DNA from: CATQGW01 sp965262235 | GTDB lineage: Bacteria; Chloroflexota; Dehalococcoidia; Bin125 | NCBI GenBank assembly: GCA_965262235.1 | Contig: OZ253504.1 | Span: 930,001-994,000 of the forward strand | Direction of reading: 5' to 3' | Length of the DNA stretch: 64,000 bases | Part shown: one piece after another, positions 1 through 8,889 of the stretch | Position numbering within the stretch: the stretch's first letter is position 1 | How the letters are laid out: each line of letters starts with the position of its first letter | Notes under the pieces: generated by a model | The model's input: only the letters and a program-made list of their open reading frames with translations | Database searches by the model: none | Told to the model about the DNA's origin: nothing | Position numbers and translations under genes: made by a program

Positions 1-892
1 CCACAGCCGCGGGATGCAGCCCCAGTTCGGGTTCGTCCAGCAACAGCACGTCGGGCAGCATCTGCGGGGGCAGGTTGAGCAGTGTCACGAGCGCGAAGAA
101 TCGCAGGGACCCATCAGAGGTCAGATGCGCGCCGATCGTTTTGTCGCTTCCCTTCGGCTTCCAGCGCAGCAACGCCGTGCCGTTGTCATCTGTGATGTCG
201 AAGCGGTCGAAGACGGGCAAAATCCTGCCGATCTGGCGGCAGATCCAGTCGTACTGTCGCACATCTTCGCGCTCAAGCCGGAGCAGGATCGCGGCGAGAT
301 TCCCGCCGTGTGTACGCAGCTGGGCGCAATCCTCGATGTCCCATCGCTGCTTAAATCGCGACGCGTCGGACGTGTCGTGAAACTGGTAGACGGCGCAGTT
401 ACGCAACAGATACAAGATCGTGCTCGCGGTCGTCGCGTTTACCGCCGGACTGCCCGCGCCCTGCGCCGCCTCAACGATTCGCGCTTCGGCGTGCGCGCTA
501 CCGAGCGGTTGCCACGGCGCCTCAGTCTCATGCCCGATCCCGGAAAATCGCAGCGCCTCTTCCGTGAAAATAAACCGGTCGCCCTGACTCCAGACGAGGG
601 CAAACCGATAGTCATTGCGTCCCGCGTCGGTGCGGATTGACACGGTTGCTTCGATCTGCGGCGTGACGCGGCGACCGCGGAAGAGCTGATCGTCCGCGCC
701 GCCCTGACGTGCGACGAACTCCGCGAGCCGGCGAGACTTGAGCATCCAGCTGAGCAGCTCGAAGAAGCGAATGAGGTTCGACTTGCCCGAGCCGTTGGCG
801 CCGATCAACACGGAGACCTGGGGAAGGCCGTCGATCCGAACGTCGGCGAGCGAGCGAAAACCGCGGATGTGGACCGACTCGATGGTGGCCAT
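1..892 (-). CDS. AAA-family ATPase, RecF/SMC-like (partial, C-terminus off window)
   Basis: The minus strand is open from an ATG at 892 to the left edge (297 codons, no stop), so the C-terminus is missing. The N-terminus is a typical SMC/RecF-like ATPase head: a short strand with HIRGFRSL at about residues 8-15, then the Walker A loop GANGSGKSN. Just before the edge comes a Walker B-like LLLLDEPELGLHP, preceded by a signature-like TSDGSLRFFAL. This is the layout of the single-chain AAA_21/COG4637-type ATPases, which are often overcoating or defence-associated ATPases of unknown substrate. A GTG four codons upstream is a possible alternative start. Family assignment is confident, exact function is not. 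Confidence 0.85.
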   Translation of the reverse strand, partial: MATIESVHIRGFRSLADVRIDGLPQVSVLIGANGSGKSNLIRFFELLSWMLKSRRLAEFVARQGGADDQLFRGRRVTPQIEATVSIRTDAGRNDYRFALVWSQGDRFIFTEEALRFSGIGHETEAPWQPLGSAHAEARIVEAAQGAGSPAVNATTASTILYLLRNCAVYQFHDTSDASRFKQRWDIEDCAQLRTHGGNLAAILLRLEREDVRQYDWICRQIGRILPVFDRFDITDDNGTALLRWKPKGSDKTIGAHLTSDGSLRFFALVTLLNLPPQMLPDVLLLDEPELGLHPAAV

Positions 893-963
893 CGCGGCCA
901 CCGTATCACCGGGCGATGCGCTCCAGTCGGCTCGCGCGCGGTGCGGGAGACGCGCTTGACGCG

Positions 964-2001
964 CTACTCGAGGGGCGCCACGTCGACCGCCCGACCCTCG
1001 CTCCACGACTCCCACACCGCATCCGTGAAGCGCATGTAGCGGACGCCGTCCTCGAAGTTTGTGAGGGTCACTGCGGCGCCGTCGCGGACGGAGTCGATGA
1101 AGTCTTGCTCGACCTGCCAGCCGTGGGCTGTGCCGGGGTCGGGCTCGATTGTGGTGAGCTCTTCGCCGTGGCGTTGCCACTCGCCGGTGTCGCCGAAGCG
1201 CCACTGGATGCGGCCCGCGGTGCCGTAGATCTCAATCGAAGGCGGCCCGGGGGCGCCCTCGGTCACGGCGCTCACGCGGTAGGTGCAGCGCGCGCCGTTG
1301 GCCATGTCGGCGAAGATGCCGAGGCTGTCGGGAATCTCGATCGACATCCGCTCGCCGCGCTCGCCGTCGACCCGCGAGGTGACGAAGGTCCGGGCGTGCG
1401 CGGTGACCCGCGTGGTGTCGCCCAGCCAGCGCTGGATCGTCTCGTTGAAGATGCCCAGCTGCATCATGTTCTTGCCCGAGTAGTCGGTCCGGTGGCGCCA
1501 GTGCAGCGGCCCCTCCGGGTCGAGCCCGCCGCCGTTGAGCAGGGTCAGATGGACCTCGAGGATCGAGCCCAACGAGCCGTCGGCGCACAGCCGCTTGATC
1601 GTCTTGCCCAGCCGGAAGTCGAACGGCGCGGGCACGAGCTGCGAGACGAGGTCGGGATGGGCGCGGCTCGCCGCCAGCATCTGTTCGGCCTGCGCGGCGT
1701 CGTTCGCCATCCGCGCCTCGCAGAGCACGTGCTTGCCGGCCGTGAGCGCCGCCGCGGTGAACTCGAGATGGCGGTAGGGCCAGGTGCCGATCGAGACGGC
1801 GTCGACTTCGGGGTCGTCGAGCAGCTCCGCGACGCTCTCAGAGACGCGCGGGATGCCGTATTCCGCGGCCACGGCCTCGCCACTGGCGCGCGAGCGGTTC
1901 ACGACGTTGACGATCTCGAGGTCATCGATCTCGCGGAAGCCGGGAATGTGGCGCAGCCGCTGATTGCCGCCCGCCCCGATCAAGCCGATTCCGAAGGCCA
2001 T
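964..2001 (-). CDS. Gfo/Idh/MocA-family NAD(P)-dependent oxidoreductase
   Basis: 345 residues, the usual family length. The N-terminus MAFGIGLIGAGGNQ carries the Rossmann GxGxxG-like loop for NAD(P). The central EARMANDAAQAEQM segment follows the normally catalytic EKP region, here EAR, so the usual Lys is replaced. The C-terminal half is the alpha/beta domain with an EIYGTAGRI strand. I chose the ATG at 2001 over an in-frame one at 2025 because AGGAG lies about six bases before it and the Rossmann fold starts there. Such enzymes oxidise or reduce sugars, inositols or related polyols; the substrate cannot be told from sequence. It is divergent from the DinB-like gene. Confidence 0.88.
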   Translation of the reverse strand: MAFGIGLIGAGGNQRLRHIPGFREIDDLEIVNVVNRSRASGEAVAAEYGIPRVSESVAELLDDPEVDAVSIGTWPYRHLEFTAAALTAGKHVLCEARMANDAAQAEQMLAASRAHPDLVSQLVPAPFDFRLGKTIKRLCADGSLGSILEVHLTLLNGGGLDPEGPLHWRHRTDYSGKNMMQLGIFNETIQRWLGDTTRVTAHARTFVTSRVDGERGERMSIEIPDSLGIFADMANGARCTYRVSAVTEGAPGPPSIEIYGTAGRIQWRFGDTGEWQRHGEELTTIEPDPGTAHGWQVEQDFIDSVRDGAAVTLTNFEDGVRYMRFTDAVWESWSEGRAVDVAPLE

Positions 2002-2123
2002 GTCTACTCCTGACAATCGCGCCAATCGCGCACTGCATCGCGGCCAGACTAGACGCGACCTGTCGTATGCTGCTGGCGATAGCGAAAAACCTCCGAATCA
2101 TCGGACGATCCAAGGAGCACATC

Positions 2124-2567
2124 ATGGCAACAGCAGACGAACTTCGAGCGGGCGTGGCGGGCGCGCGAGCGGCGCTGAAGGTGGCGATCGCGGCCTCGGC
2201 GGGCAACTGGGAGACGCCGAAGGGCACGGCGGACGACGGCGAGGCGGGTTGGTCGCCGCGCACGGTCGCGGAGCACGTGATCCCGGCCGAGATGATGTTC
2301 GCGACCAACATCTGCACCGCATGCGGCTACGACGGCCCCGAGAACCCGCTGACAAGCACCGAGTTCGCCAGCGCCGACGACGCGATCGCCGCGCTCGAGG
2401 CCGTCGCGGCGGCCGCCGACTCGAAGGTCAACTACGTGCAGGACGAAGAGCTCGGCAAGTCTGCCGGCGGCGAGGGCATGGGCGCCGCGCCGGTCGCAGC
2501 GCTGATGACCATGGATGTCTGGCACCTGGCCGACCACGCCGCCCAGATGATCACGCCGATGGCCTAG
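2124..2567 (+). CDS. DinB/YfiT-like four-helix protein
   Basis: 147 residues starting at an ATG preceded by AAGGAG. The segment GWSPRTVAEHVIPAE with later VWHLADHAAQM has the spacing of the DinB/maleylpyruvate-isomerase fold, in which three histidines on a four-helix bundle bind a divalent metal. H residues occur in both segments, so a metal site is plausible. These proteins are thiol-dependent transferases or of unknown role. It is followed after two bases by a small membrane protein and then a methyltransferase, probably one transcription unit. Confidence 0.7.
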   Translation: MATADELRAGVAGARAALKVAIAASAGNWETPKGTADDGEAGWSPRTVAEHVIPAEMMFATNICTACGYDGPENPLTSTEFASADDAIAALEAVAAAADSKVNYVQDEELGKSAGGEGMGAAPVAALMTMDVWHLADHAAQMITPMA

Positions 2568-2569
2568 CC

Positions 2570-2770
2570 ATGCGGCGCAAGCTGGCCGCGGTTGCGTTGG
2601 GGCTGACCGGGCTGCTGCTCGCCAGCGGCGTGGCGCTCGCCGCCGAGGGCAGCGGGGGCGGCGGGCTGGGCGCGGGGCCGATCATCGGCATCGTGATCTC
2701 GTGCTCGCTCGCCCTGCTGCTGATCGGCGGTTCGCTGGGCTACATCCTGCCCAAGCCGCCCAAGCGGTGA
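2570..2770 (+). CDS. small membrane protein, 66 aa
   Basis: ATG lies two bases after the DinB-like stop, and the TGA overlaps the next gene's GTG (GTGA). The protein has an N-terminal signal-like stretch (MRRKLAAVALGLTGLLL), a glycine-rich linker, and a second hydrophobic helix (about residues 38-58) ending in a basic PKPPKR tail. This predicts two membrane segments or a cleaved signal plus one anchor. No family recognised. Tight coupling to both neighbours supports it as a real gene. Confidence 0.65.
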   Translation: MRRKLAAVALGLTGLLLASGVALAAEGSGGGGLGAGPIIGIVISCSLALLLIGGSLGYILPKPPKR

Positions 2771-3399
2771 CCGACGAGTCGCCCTTTCGGCCCGATCACT
2801 TCCGCAAGTACGACGAGTCCGACGACGCGCGGTTCTATGTCGAGCCGCGCTTCGTCGCGCACATTGACGACACCGCGATCGCGGCGCTCGCCGAGTACTA
2901 CGCGCAGGTCCTGAAGCCCGAGGACCGGGTGCTCGACCTGATGTCGTCGTGGATCTCGCACCTGCCCGCGGGCTACCAGCCGGCGCGCGCCGTCGGCCTG
3001 GGCATGAACGCCGATGAGCTGTCGCGCAACCCGGCGCTCGACGAGTGGGTGGTGCACGACCTCAATCGCGAGCCGACGCTGCCGTTCGACGACGCCAGTT
3101 TCGACGCGGTGCTGATCGCGGTCTCGGTCCAGTATCTGCAGCGTCCGCTGGAGGTCTTCGCTGAGATCGCTCGTGTGCTGGAGCCGGGCGGCCTCTGTGT
3201 CGTCTCGTTCTCGAACCGCTGCTTCCCGACCAAGGCGGTGGCGCTGTGGCAGGGCCTCAACGATTCAGGGCATGTGCAGGCGGTGGGCGCCTACTTCCAG
3301 CACGCGGGCGGATTCGAAACCGCCGAATGGTTCGAGCGCAAGACGCCCGGCGCAGACCCGCTCTACATCGTGCAGGCGCGGACGCCGGTGTCTGAATGA
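2767..3399 (+). CDS. class I SAM-dependent methyltransferase
   Basis: 210 residues from a GTG that overlaps the preceding stop by GTGA. Motif I is RVLDLMSSW, unusual because the glycine-rich loop (GxGxG) is replaced by MSSW. It is followed by VGLGMNADEL, by PFDDASFDAVLIAVSVQYL (motif II/III of the Methyltransf_11 type) and by EIARVLEPGGLCVVSFSN. The substrate is unknown. The weakened SAM loop makes activity less certain, but other members of this subgroup with an LDLMSSW motif are common in genomes. Confidence 0.8.
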   Translation: MTDESPFRPDHFRKYDESDDARFYVEPRFVAHIDDTAIAALAEYYAQVLKPEDRVLDLMSSWISHLPAGYQPARAVGLGMNADELSRNPALDEWVVHDLNREPTLPFDDASFDAVLIAVSVQYLQRPLEVFAEIARVLEPGGLCVVSFSNRCFPTKAVALWQGLNDSGHVQAVGAYFQHAGGFETAEWFERKTPGADPLYIVQARTPVSE

Positions 3400-3427
3400 G
3401 CGCTCTGCGAATCAAGCCCGCGGTACG

Positions 3428-3664
3428 TCAAACCGATACGACGAGTTCGCCAGCCTCCGCGATCACAGGTGGCAGCGGGTCGCCGTGCTCCTGGTAGGAG
3501 GTGATGAATCCAGCCGCGACACTCTCGAGGTTGGCGAGTGCTTCCACAGCCGTTTCAGCCCACGCGCGGCAACCGGGCAAGCTGGGGACTTCGGCAAGGA
3601 ACATGTCCTCCGTCACTTCGCTCGGCTCGCTCAGGGTGTACGGCAACCTGTAGAACTGAGGCAT
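3428..3664 (-). CDS. HicB-like antitoxin-fold protein, solitary
   Basis: 78 residues from an ATG with GGAG six bases upstream (an in-frame ATG at 3685 lacks a good site). The core MFLAEVPSLPGCRAWAETAVEALANLES is the HicB partial RNase-H-like fold: strand, P-x-L-P-G-C turn, then the amphipathic helix. HicB normally follows a hicA toxin gene. No HicA-like frame is visible on either side, so this is a lone HicB or its partner has been lost. A complete HicAB pair is present at 57.6 kb. Confidence 0.75.
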   Translation of the reverse strand: MPQFYRLPYTLSEPSEVTEDMFLAEVPSLPGCRAWAETAVEALANLESVAAGFITSYQEHGDPLPPVIAEAGELVVSV

Positions 3665-3818
3665 CTGTTTCTCCGCAGCGCGCACTGCGCCTTCGCTGAC
3701 AAGATACCGCCGTTGGAGACAGCGGTCACATCCAGATGGTCGGCGGCTGGGCTGCGGCCGCCCCGGAGCTTAGACTTGCCCACACCGGCTGGGTGGAAGA
3801 GGGTCGAAGGGCACAGCT

Positions 3819-4199
3819 ATGGGGCTCACCTACGTTGACGGCGTCGTCCACGGACCCAGCGGTGGGGAAGTATCGGTGCGGTTCCTGGTGGATAGCGGAG
3901 CAACGTATTCGTTGCTGCCGACGCCGGTCTGGGAGGACATTGGGCTGGAGCCGCTGCGGGAGATGACGTTCACGCTGGCGGACGGGACGGCGGTAGAGCG
4001 GCGCATCGGCGAGTGCAGGCTCTTGCTGCCGCATGGCGCATTTCACACGCCCGTCATCCTGGGCGAAGCAGGCGATGAAGCCTTACTCGGCGCGGTCACG
4101 TTGGAGATCTTCGGCCTGGTTCTGCATCCCTTCAGCCGCACGCTGGAGCCGATGCGGGCGATGCTGGCCAGGTTCAACGCCGAATCCGCTCGGACGTAG
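3819..4199 (+). CDS. retropepsin-like aspartyl protease
   Basis: 126 residues. The signature VDSGATYSLLP (about residues 28-38) is the catalytic D-S/T-G-A of single-domain retroviral-type aspartic proteases (clan AA), and LGAVTLEIFGL is the paired psi-loop hydrophobic-glycine motif near the C-terminus. The length fits a dimeric enzyme with one aspartate per subunit. It has no signal peptide, so it is cytoplasmic. Family knowledge: such small bacterial clan AA proteins are common but few substrates are known. It is convergent with the large MmeI-type gene, 87 bases away. Confidence 0.85.
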   Translation: MGLTYVDGVVHGPSGGEVSVRFLVDSGATYSLLPTPVWEDIGLEPLREMTFTLADGTAVERRIGECRLLLPHGAFHTPVILGEAGDEALLGAVTLEIFGLVLHPFSRTLEPMRAMLARFNAESART

Positions 4200-4286
4200 T
4201 TCGGCGTCTGGGCAACCACCGGCATCCTCAACGCGGACTGCCTCTGCATCGTCGAGTGCAGGCGCGGACGCGGCTGGGGAACGAAG

Positions 4287-7223
4287 CTACGGAGCGGATG
4301 CCGCCGCCCGCTCAAGATTGAGCGTGAGCAACAGCTCCAGCATCTCGTCGTCGCCGATGTCGGGCGGCCAGCCGTAGGCGGCGAAGACGGCGGCGTCGAG
4401 TGTTGCGTGGAGGTTGGCGAGCCAGGTGGGGCGTTCGTTGTAGAGATTGGTCAGCGTGCGCTTGCGTAGCTGCTTTTCGGCGTGTTCGTCGACTGGGAGC
4501 AGACGCGGCGGCAGCGAGGGAATCACGTCGGGCTCCTCGCGCACCCACTCGGGTGGGTTGAGCCAGAGACGACGCTTCGCATCGAGCTCGCGCGCCGCCT
4601 TGCCGATGGCGTCGCGGTGGGCGCGCTGTTCCGGGGTCAGCGCGTCATCGGGTGTGTTGAGCGGCCAGGGGAATGGGAAGGTCTCGAACGTGGAGGTCGG
4701 CGTGTAACGGGGATCGTTGCCAACGCCGAGCCACGTTCCCAGCCGCAGCGACCAGAGTTCATGCGCTCGTGAGTGGAGGACGCCGAAGGTGTAGTCGTCG
4801 TCGCGGGCGATCGCGACTATTTGGCTGTCAGGAAGCGTCGGGGGACTCAGCCAGACAAACAGCCGGTGTTTCGCGAGACGGGGCGTACCGATGAACCGCC
4901 TCAGTGGTTCCAGGGCAGCCCTCATCCCTGGCCTTGCCTCGCCGTGCAACCACCAGCGTTGGCGGTAGTGTTTCCGTCGAGCCGTCTTGCGAACCGGCCA
5001 GATGTGCCTTTCGACGTGTGAGAATGGTATCTCGTATGCGGCAGCGGATGCCTCAGACATCGCTGTTCCGAAATCGATGATGAACATACCGCGCGGACGC
5101 CGAGTCAGATCGAGCCCATTCACCCAAGGTGCGACTACGTCAGCGTTCGTCCGACCGTTTACGTTCGAAGGCTCCTGAAGCATGGCACGCCCAACTTCAC
5201 CCGGGATGTCGAAAGCTCCGCTCTTTTGATCGCCGATGAAAGAGATACCCTTGTTCTCGGAGAGACGAAGAGCCCGCGTCAAGTCCACACCCCGCGTGAG
5301 GTCAGCATTGATCGATCCCACACGCTTACCGTCCAGTACGCGCTCCGTCTCCGACCCATCATCCTGTCCGACGATCGAGACGCGCACATTCGCGTCGCCA
5401 TCGACAACCCACGACTCATCCGACCAAGCCAAGAAAATGTCGCCACTTCCCTTGACTCGGTCAAGCACTGTCCGATTCGCCCCTCCTCTAATCGAGTTGG
5501 TAGCTAGGAGTCCAGCGCGCCGCGTATGTCCTTCGGCTATCCGGCGCCTCGCCATTTCGTGCCAGTAGCAGACGAGATCAGCCCCGCCTGGCACGGCTCC
5601 GGCCCAAGCCTCTCGGATTCCCTCGACATAGCTCTCGTCATCAACAGTTTCCCGCTGCACCTTGTCTCCAAGAAACGGTGGGTTGCCGACCACGAACTCG
5701 GCCTCCGGCCACGTCGCCGGGACCGGCGCGCCGTCCTCGTCGCGGGCGAGGATGGCATCACGCAGCTCGATGTTGTCCAGCGGCTGGAGGACGGGGTCGC
5801 GGGGGAAGCCGTAGCCGTGATCGAGCATCCACTGGATGTGGCCGATCCAGATTGCGACCCCGGCCAGTTCCCTGGCGTAGGGATTGATCTCGATGCCGAG
5901 CACGTTGTGCGGGTCGACGCGGGGGAACTCGCCAGTGACCCGCAGCCGTTCCGCGCCCCAGCGGATCGCCTCCTGCTCCAGGTCCTTGAGCAGCCGCAGC
6001 GTGACGTAGAGGAAGTTGCCCGAGCCACAGGCCGGGTCGAGCACTCGCACCGCCCGCAACCGCTCGAGGAATCCGCGCCACTCCGCCTCCGCATTCTGCT
6101 CCCACTTGGGCAACTGCCTGCGGCGCTGACCATCGCGGGTGAGCGGGCTTGGCTCGTGACCCTTGATCAACCCATCGACGCGCTCCTGCATCGCCTCAAA
6201 TTCGCGCTTCAGCGGCGTCATCACGACCGGCTCGACGACCATCAGGATCTTCTCGCGGTCGGTGTAGTGCGCGCCCAACTGTCCGCGCTTGCCTGGATCG
6301 AGACCGCGTTCGAACAACGTGCCCAGGATCGCCGGCTCAACCTGCGACCAGTCCAGCGTCGATGCCTCGGCGACGGTTCGTAGCTCAGCGCGTGTGAACT
6401 CCAGCGCCGCATCGTCGTCGAACAAGCCGCCGTTGAACCACTCGATCCGGTCATTGCCGAAGAAGCGACTGGCTTCGCGGTCCGACATCCGCCGAAACAC
6501 TTCGGTGAGCCCGTCGGTAAACGCCTGGGGATCATCGGCGCGAGCGGTGATCATGTTGGTCACCAGTTGTTTTGGCAGCAGACCAACGTCCTCGGCGAAG
6601 AGGCAGAACAGCACACGATTGAGGAAGTGCGCGACCGGTTCGGGTTCGAGCCCGCGTTGCTGCATGGAGCGGGCGAGTTCGGCGAAGCGCGAGGCCGCCG
6701 CGTCCGTGACCTCATCGGGGGTCTGTCGCGGACGCAGCGCCTGCGGCTCGCTCATCACCGCGCGCAGGATGCGCAGCGCTCCCGCGGTCTTGTCCCCGCC
6801 GGCCGCAAGGTCTTCGAGCGTCAGCGAGTGGATGATGGGACGGGTGTTGGTGAAGTTGGTATGGACCTCGATCCGGTCCATGTCGCTGACGACGAGCGCG
6901 GGCGGATTCTCGAGGTCTTCGCGGTAGTCGAGCAGTTGCCGATAGGCGGCGGCGAGGTCGGCGTGGTCGCCCTTGTATTCCCAACCGAAGTGTCGGCGCT
7001 TCCAGACGTCGGCCCAACCCCGGTTCCCGGTGCTCAGTCGTTCGGCGCCGGCCTCGAACGTGTACCACTCGCCGCTCGGATCGGCCTCGTTGGGCGTCTG
7101 GACGCCGAGCATGCGGCAGAGGTCGATGAAGTGCTCTTGCGAGGAGGCGCGCTCGCGCCGGGCGTTGTCGCGCCACTTGGCGGCGAATTCGGCTGCGGAG
7201 AGTGATCCAGGCAACGCCGCCAT
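4287..7223 (-). CDS. MmeI-type (type IIL) restriction-modification enzyme
   Basis: 978 residues. The N-terminus holds an exact D-x9-E-x-K nuclease motif: Asp72, Glu82, Lys84 in ADVWKRRHFGWEYK, the spacing known from MmeI. A helical spacer follows. The N6-adenine methyltransferase core has motif I VLDPACGSGNFLY, VLGIEINPYARELA, and motif IV VVGNPPFLGDK. The C-terminal third, with RYTPTSTFETFPFPWP, matches the target-recognition part of this family. One polypeptide would cut and methylate one strand, so no separate methylase is needed. I chose the ATG at 7223 because homology begins there; the frame stays open upstream inside the neighbour. It lies 17 bases after the oxidoreductase gene, on the same strand. 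Confidence 0.9.
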   Translation of the reverse strand: MAALPGSLSAAEFAAKWRDNARRERASSQEHFIDLCRMLGVQTPNEADPSGEWYTFEAGAERLSTGNRGWADVWKRRHFGWEYKGDHADLAAAYRQLLDYREDLENPPALVVSDMDRIEVHTNFTNTRPIIHSLTLEDLAAGGDKTAGALRILRAVMSEPQALRPRQTPDEVTDAAASRFAELARSMQQRGLEPEPVAHFLNRVLFCLFAEDVGLLPKQLVTNMITARADDPQAFTDGLTEVFRRMSDREASRFFGNDRIEWFNGGLFDDDAALEFTRAELRTVAEASTLDWSQVEPAILGTLFERGLDPGKRGQLGAHYTDREKILMVVEPVVMTPLKREFEAMQERVDGLIKGHEPSPLTRDGQRRRQLPKWEQNAEAEWRGFLERLRAVRVLDPACGSGNFLYVTLRLLKDLEQEAIRWGAERLRVTGEFPRVDPHNVLGIEINPYARELAGVAIWIGHIQWMLDHGYGFPRDPVLQPLDNIELRDAILARDEDGAPVPATWPEAEFVVGNPPFLGDKVQRETVDDESYVEGIREAWAGAVPGGADLVCYWHEMARRRIAEGHTRRAGLLATNSIRGGANRTVLDRVKGSGDIFLAWSDESWVVDGDANVRVSIVGQDDGSETERVLDGKRVGSINADLTRGVDLTRALRLSENKGISFIGDQKSGAFDIPGEVGRAMLQEPSNVNGRTNADVVAPWVNGLDLTRRPRGMFIIDFGTAMSEASAAAYEIPFSHVERHIWPVRKTARRKHYRQRWWLHGEARPGMRAALEPLRRFIGTPRLAKHRLFVWLSPPTLPDSQIVAIARDDDYTFGVLHSRAHELWSLRLGTWLGVGNDPRYTPTSTFETFPFPWPLNTPDDALTPEQRAHRDAIGKAARELDAKRRLWLNPPEWVREEPDVIPSLPPRLLPVDEHAEKQLRKRTLTNLYNERPTWLANLHATLDAAVFAAYGWPPDIGDDEMLELLLTLNLERAAASAP

Positions 7224-7240
7224 GTGTCCTACCTGGCGGC

Positions 7241-8182
7241 CTAGCGGAACTCGGGGATGACCGTCTCGGCAAACATCTGGGCGGGCTCGATGGTGTCGCG
7301 GCCGAAGAACTCGATCATGAACATGTCGCAGCCCAGGTCGACGTGCTTCTGGACGCGTTCCTTGATCATGTCGGGGGTGCCGGTCAGCGCCATGTCGCCG
7401 GCCGGGTTGCCCATGTGGCCGCCGAAGATCTTCTGAGCACGGTCGACCATCGGGCCGAGCTGCTCCTCGTTCTCGACGATCGTGACCAGGCACTGCTGCG
7501 AGACGCGCAGCTCGGCGGGGTCGCGGCCGAGTCGCTCGGCGTGGGCGTTAAGCACGCCGACCTTGTGCTCGATGTCGTCCTGGCTACCGGCTGAGTTGTT
7601 CCAGATGTCGGCGTACTGTGCGGCGATCCGCATGGTGACCTTCTCGCCGCCGCCGCCGACCAGAATCGGCACGTCGCGCGGGGGCTTCGGCTGGGTGACG
7701 AGGTTCTCGGTGTGGAAGTGCTCGCCATCGAAGGTGACTTCGTCCTGATCGGCGTCCCACATCGCCTTGAAGATCTGGAGGCCCTCTTCGAGCTGGCGCA
7801 GCCGTTCGCGCGACTCCGGGAAGGGCATCCCGAAGTCGGTGAACTCGCGCGGCATCCAGCCGGAGCCGAAGCCGGGAATGATGCGTCCGCCGGCGATGTT
7901 GTCGACGGTGGCGATCATCTTGCCGGTGTGGGCCGGGTTGCGCATCCCAACCGGGGTGACCAGCGTGCCGATCTCGGCCCGCTCGGTGATGGCGGCGATG
8001 CCCGCCGCGAGCGTCCAGGCCTCGAGCATCGGGATCGCCGGTGACTGCGGGCCGTAGAGGTGATCATTGACCCACAGCGAGTCGAAGCCCATCTCTTCGA
8101 AGGCCTCCGAGGCTCGCTTGGTCTCGGCCCAGCTGCGCTTGATCTGCGGCACCATCACGCCAAAATGCACGCCGTCGCTCAT
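7241..8182 (-). CDS. LLM-class F420-dependent oxidoreductase
   Basis: 313 residues with the luciferase-like TIM-barrel pattern: HFGVMVPQIK at the N-terminus, FDSLWVNDHLYGP, LGTLVTPVGMRNPAHTGKMIATVDNIAGGRIIPGFGSGW, and KPPRDVPILVGGGGEKV before the C-terminal helices. These are the landmarks of F420-using (not FMN) members. The start is an ATG with AGAGG upstream. Family knowledge: they reduce or oxidise diverse small molecules with F420. The substrate is unknown. A second, less similar member is at 34.2 kb. Confidence 0.9.
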   Translation of the reverse strand: MSDGVHFGVMVPQIKRSWAETKRASEAFEEMGFDSLWVNDHLYGPQSPAIPMLEAWTLAAGIAAITERAEIGTLVTPVGMRNPAHTGKMIATVDNIAGGRIIPGFGSGWMPREFTDFGMPFPESRERLRQLEEGLQIFKAMWDADQDEVTFDGEHFHTENLVTQPKPPRDVPILVGGGGEKVTMRIAAQYADIWNNSAGSQDDIEHKVGVLNAHAERLGRDPAELRVSQQCLVTIVENEEQLGPMVDRAQKIFGGHMGNPAGDMALTGTPDMIKERVQKHVDLGCDMFMIEFFGRDTIEPAQMFAETVIPEFR

Positions 8183-8269
8183 GGGGAATTCCTCTCGCCG
8201 CTGGAGCGGTGAATTTCAAGTCCAAGTGTCTGGGGCAGGGTAGCAGCGCGGCGTGCAGCGACCGTGCGA

Positions 8270-8527
8270 TCAGTCCGCAGCGTGCAGACCATCGTCCGAC
8301 TTGGCCTCGGCTTCGCGGTCTGCCGTCTCAAGGGCGGCTCGCTTGATGAACCGAATCAGCGGCTCGTCGCCTCTTGAACCTCGGGCCTTCAAGCGGCCCA
8401 GCTCTTCCCGATCGAACTCGATCTGCAACCACATCGCACCGGGACCCTTCTTCGCAGGGTCGTAGGGAATCTCTTCCGCATCTGCGATTGGCGTCTCAAT
8501 GTGCAGCTTGCTGCGTTGCTTGGTCAT
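8270..8527 (-). CDS. BrnA-like ribbon-helix-helix antitoxin (pair 1)
   Basis: 85 residues, starting by a 4-base ATGA overlap inside the toxin-like gene. The middle part (LQIEFDREELGRLKARG) resembles a strand plus first helix, and the end (IRFIKRAALETADREAE) the second helix of a ribbon-helix-helix protein. The same layout recurs in three further copies at 21.2-22.7 kb, where FIKRAALE and ADREA are the most constant parts. It is a likely antitoxin and autoregulator. The family is not one I can name beyond BrnA-like. Confidence 0.7.
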   Translation of the reverse strand: MTKQRSKLHIETPIADAEEIPYDPAKKGPGAMWLQIEFDREELGRLKARGSRGDEPLIRFIKRAALETADREAEAKSDDGLHAAD

Positions 8528-8862
8528 CGCCTGCGCATCCTACCTCCAGGACGATAGTATCGCGTTCGTTCCTCATCGTCAGAAATCCATCCGGTCACCA
8601 CATGAGACATCCGATGCTGGTCGGAGAGCTCCAGAACAAAGGTCAACACGAGGCCGGTTCTGTCGGGACCGATCATTTTCATTCGCTCCGGCTGAATGCG
8701 AACGTTGCCCAGCTCGTCCTCGCGTTGCCTCGCTGGTTGAGGAAAGTACTTCGCCGGTCCCTCCCAGACGTCATCGGCGTCATCGAGCGACAGCCCGTGC
8801 GCCCATAGCTCTTCATCGCTCGCACCGTTTCCGGTCACACCACCGTATGGGATCTCAGGCAT
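8524..8862 (-). CDS. BrnT-like toxin (pair 1)
   Basis: 112 residues. Landmarks shared with the three copies at 21.4-23.1 kb are LWAHGLSLDDADDVWEGPAKYF, then MIGPDRTG, then a strand ending SHVVTGW, and RTRYYRPGGRMR at the end. The order H-G-L-x-(F/L)-x-D-A-x-x-V, then IG....G-x-L, then a final basic tail parallels BrnT toxins (RelE-like ribonucleases). Identity to BrnT is my inference from pattern only. The gene precedes and overlaps the antitoxin, as in brnT-brnA. Confidence 0.7.
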   Translation of the reverse strand: MPEIPYGGVTGNGASDEELWAHGLSLDDADDVWEGPAKYFPQPARQREDELGNVRIQPERMKMIGPDRTGLVLTFVLELSDQHRMSHVVTGWISDDEERTRYYRPGGRMRRR

Positions 8863-8889
8863 TTCGATTCAAACTGCGCAGACGCGCAG

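Noticed and set aside
14..640. Plus-strand open frame of 208 codons
   Set aside because: It lies opposite an AAA ATPase with Walker A and B motifs on the minus strand and has no recognisable features.
916..2013. 365-codon frame on the plus strand
   Set aside because: Antisense to the Gfo/Idh/MocA gene; repetitive R/A/V/G/D composition typical of a shadow frame in high-GC DNA.
2701..2766. ATG-started N-terminal extension of the methyltransferase
   Set aside because: It would overlap the small membrane-protein gene; a GTG at 2767 in a GTGA overlap fits better.
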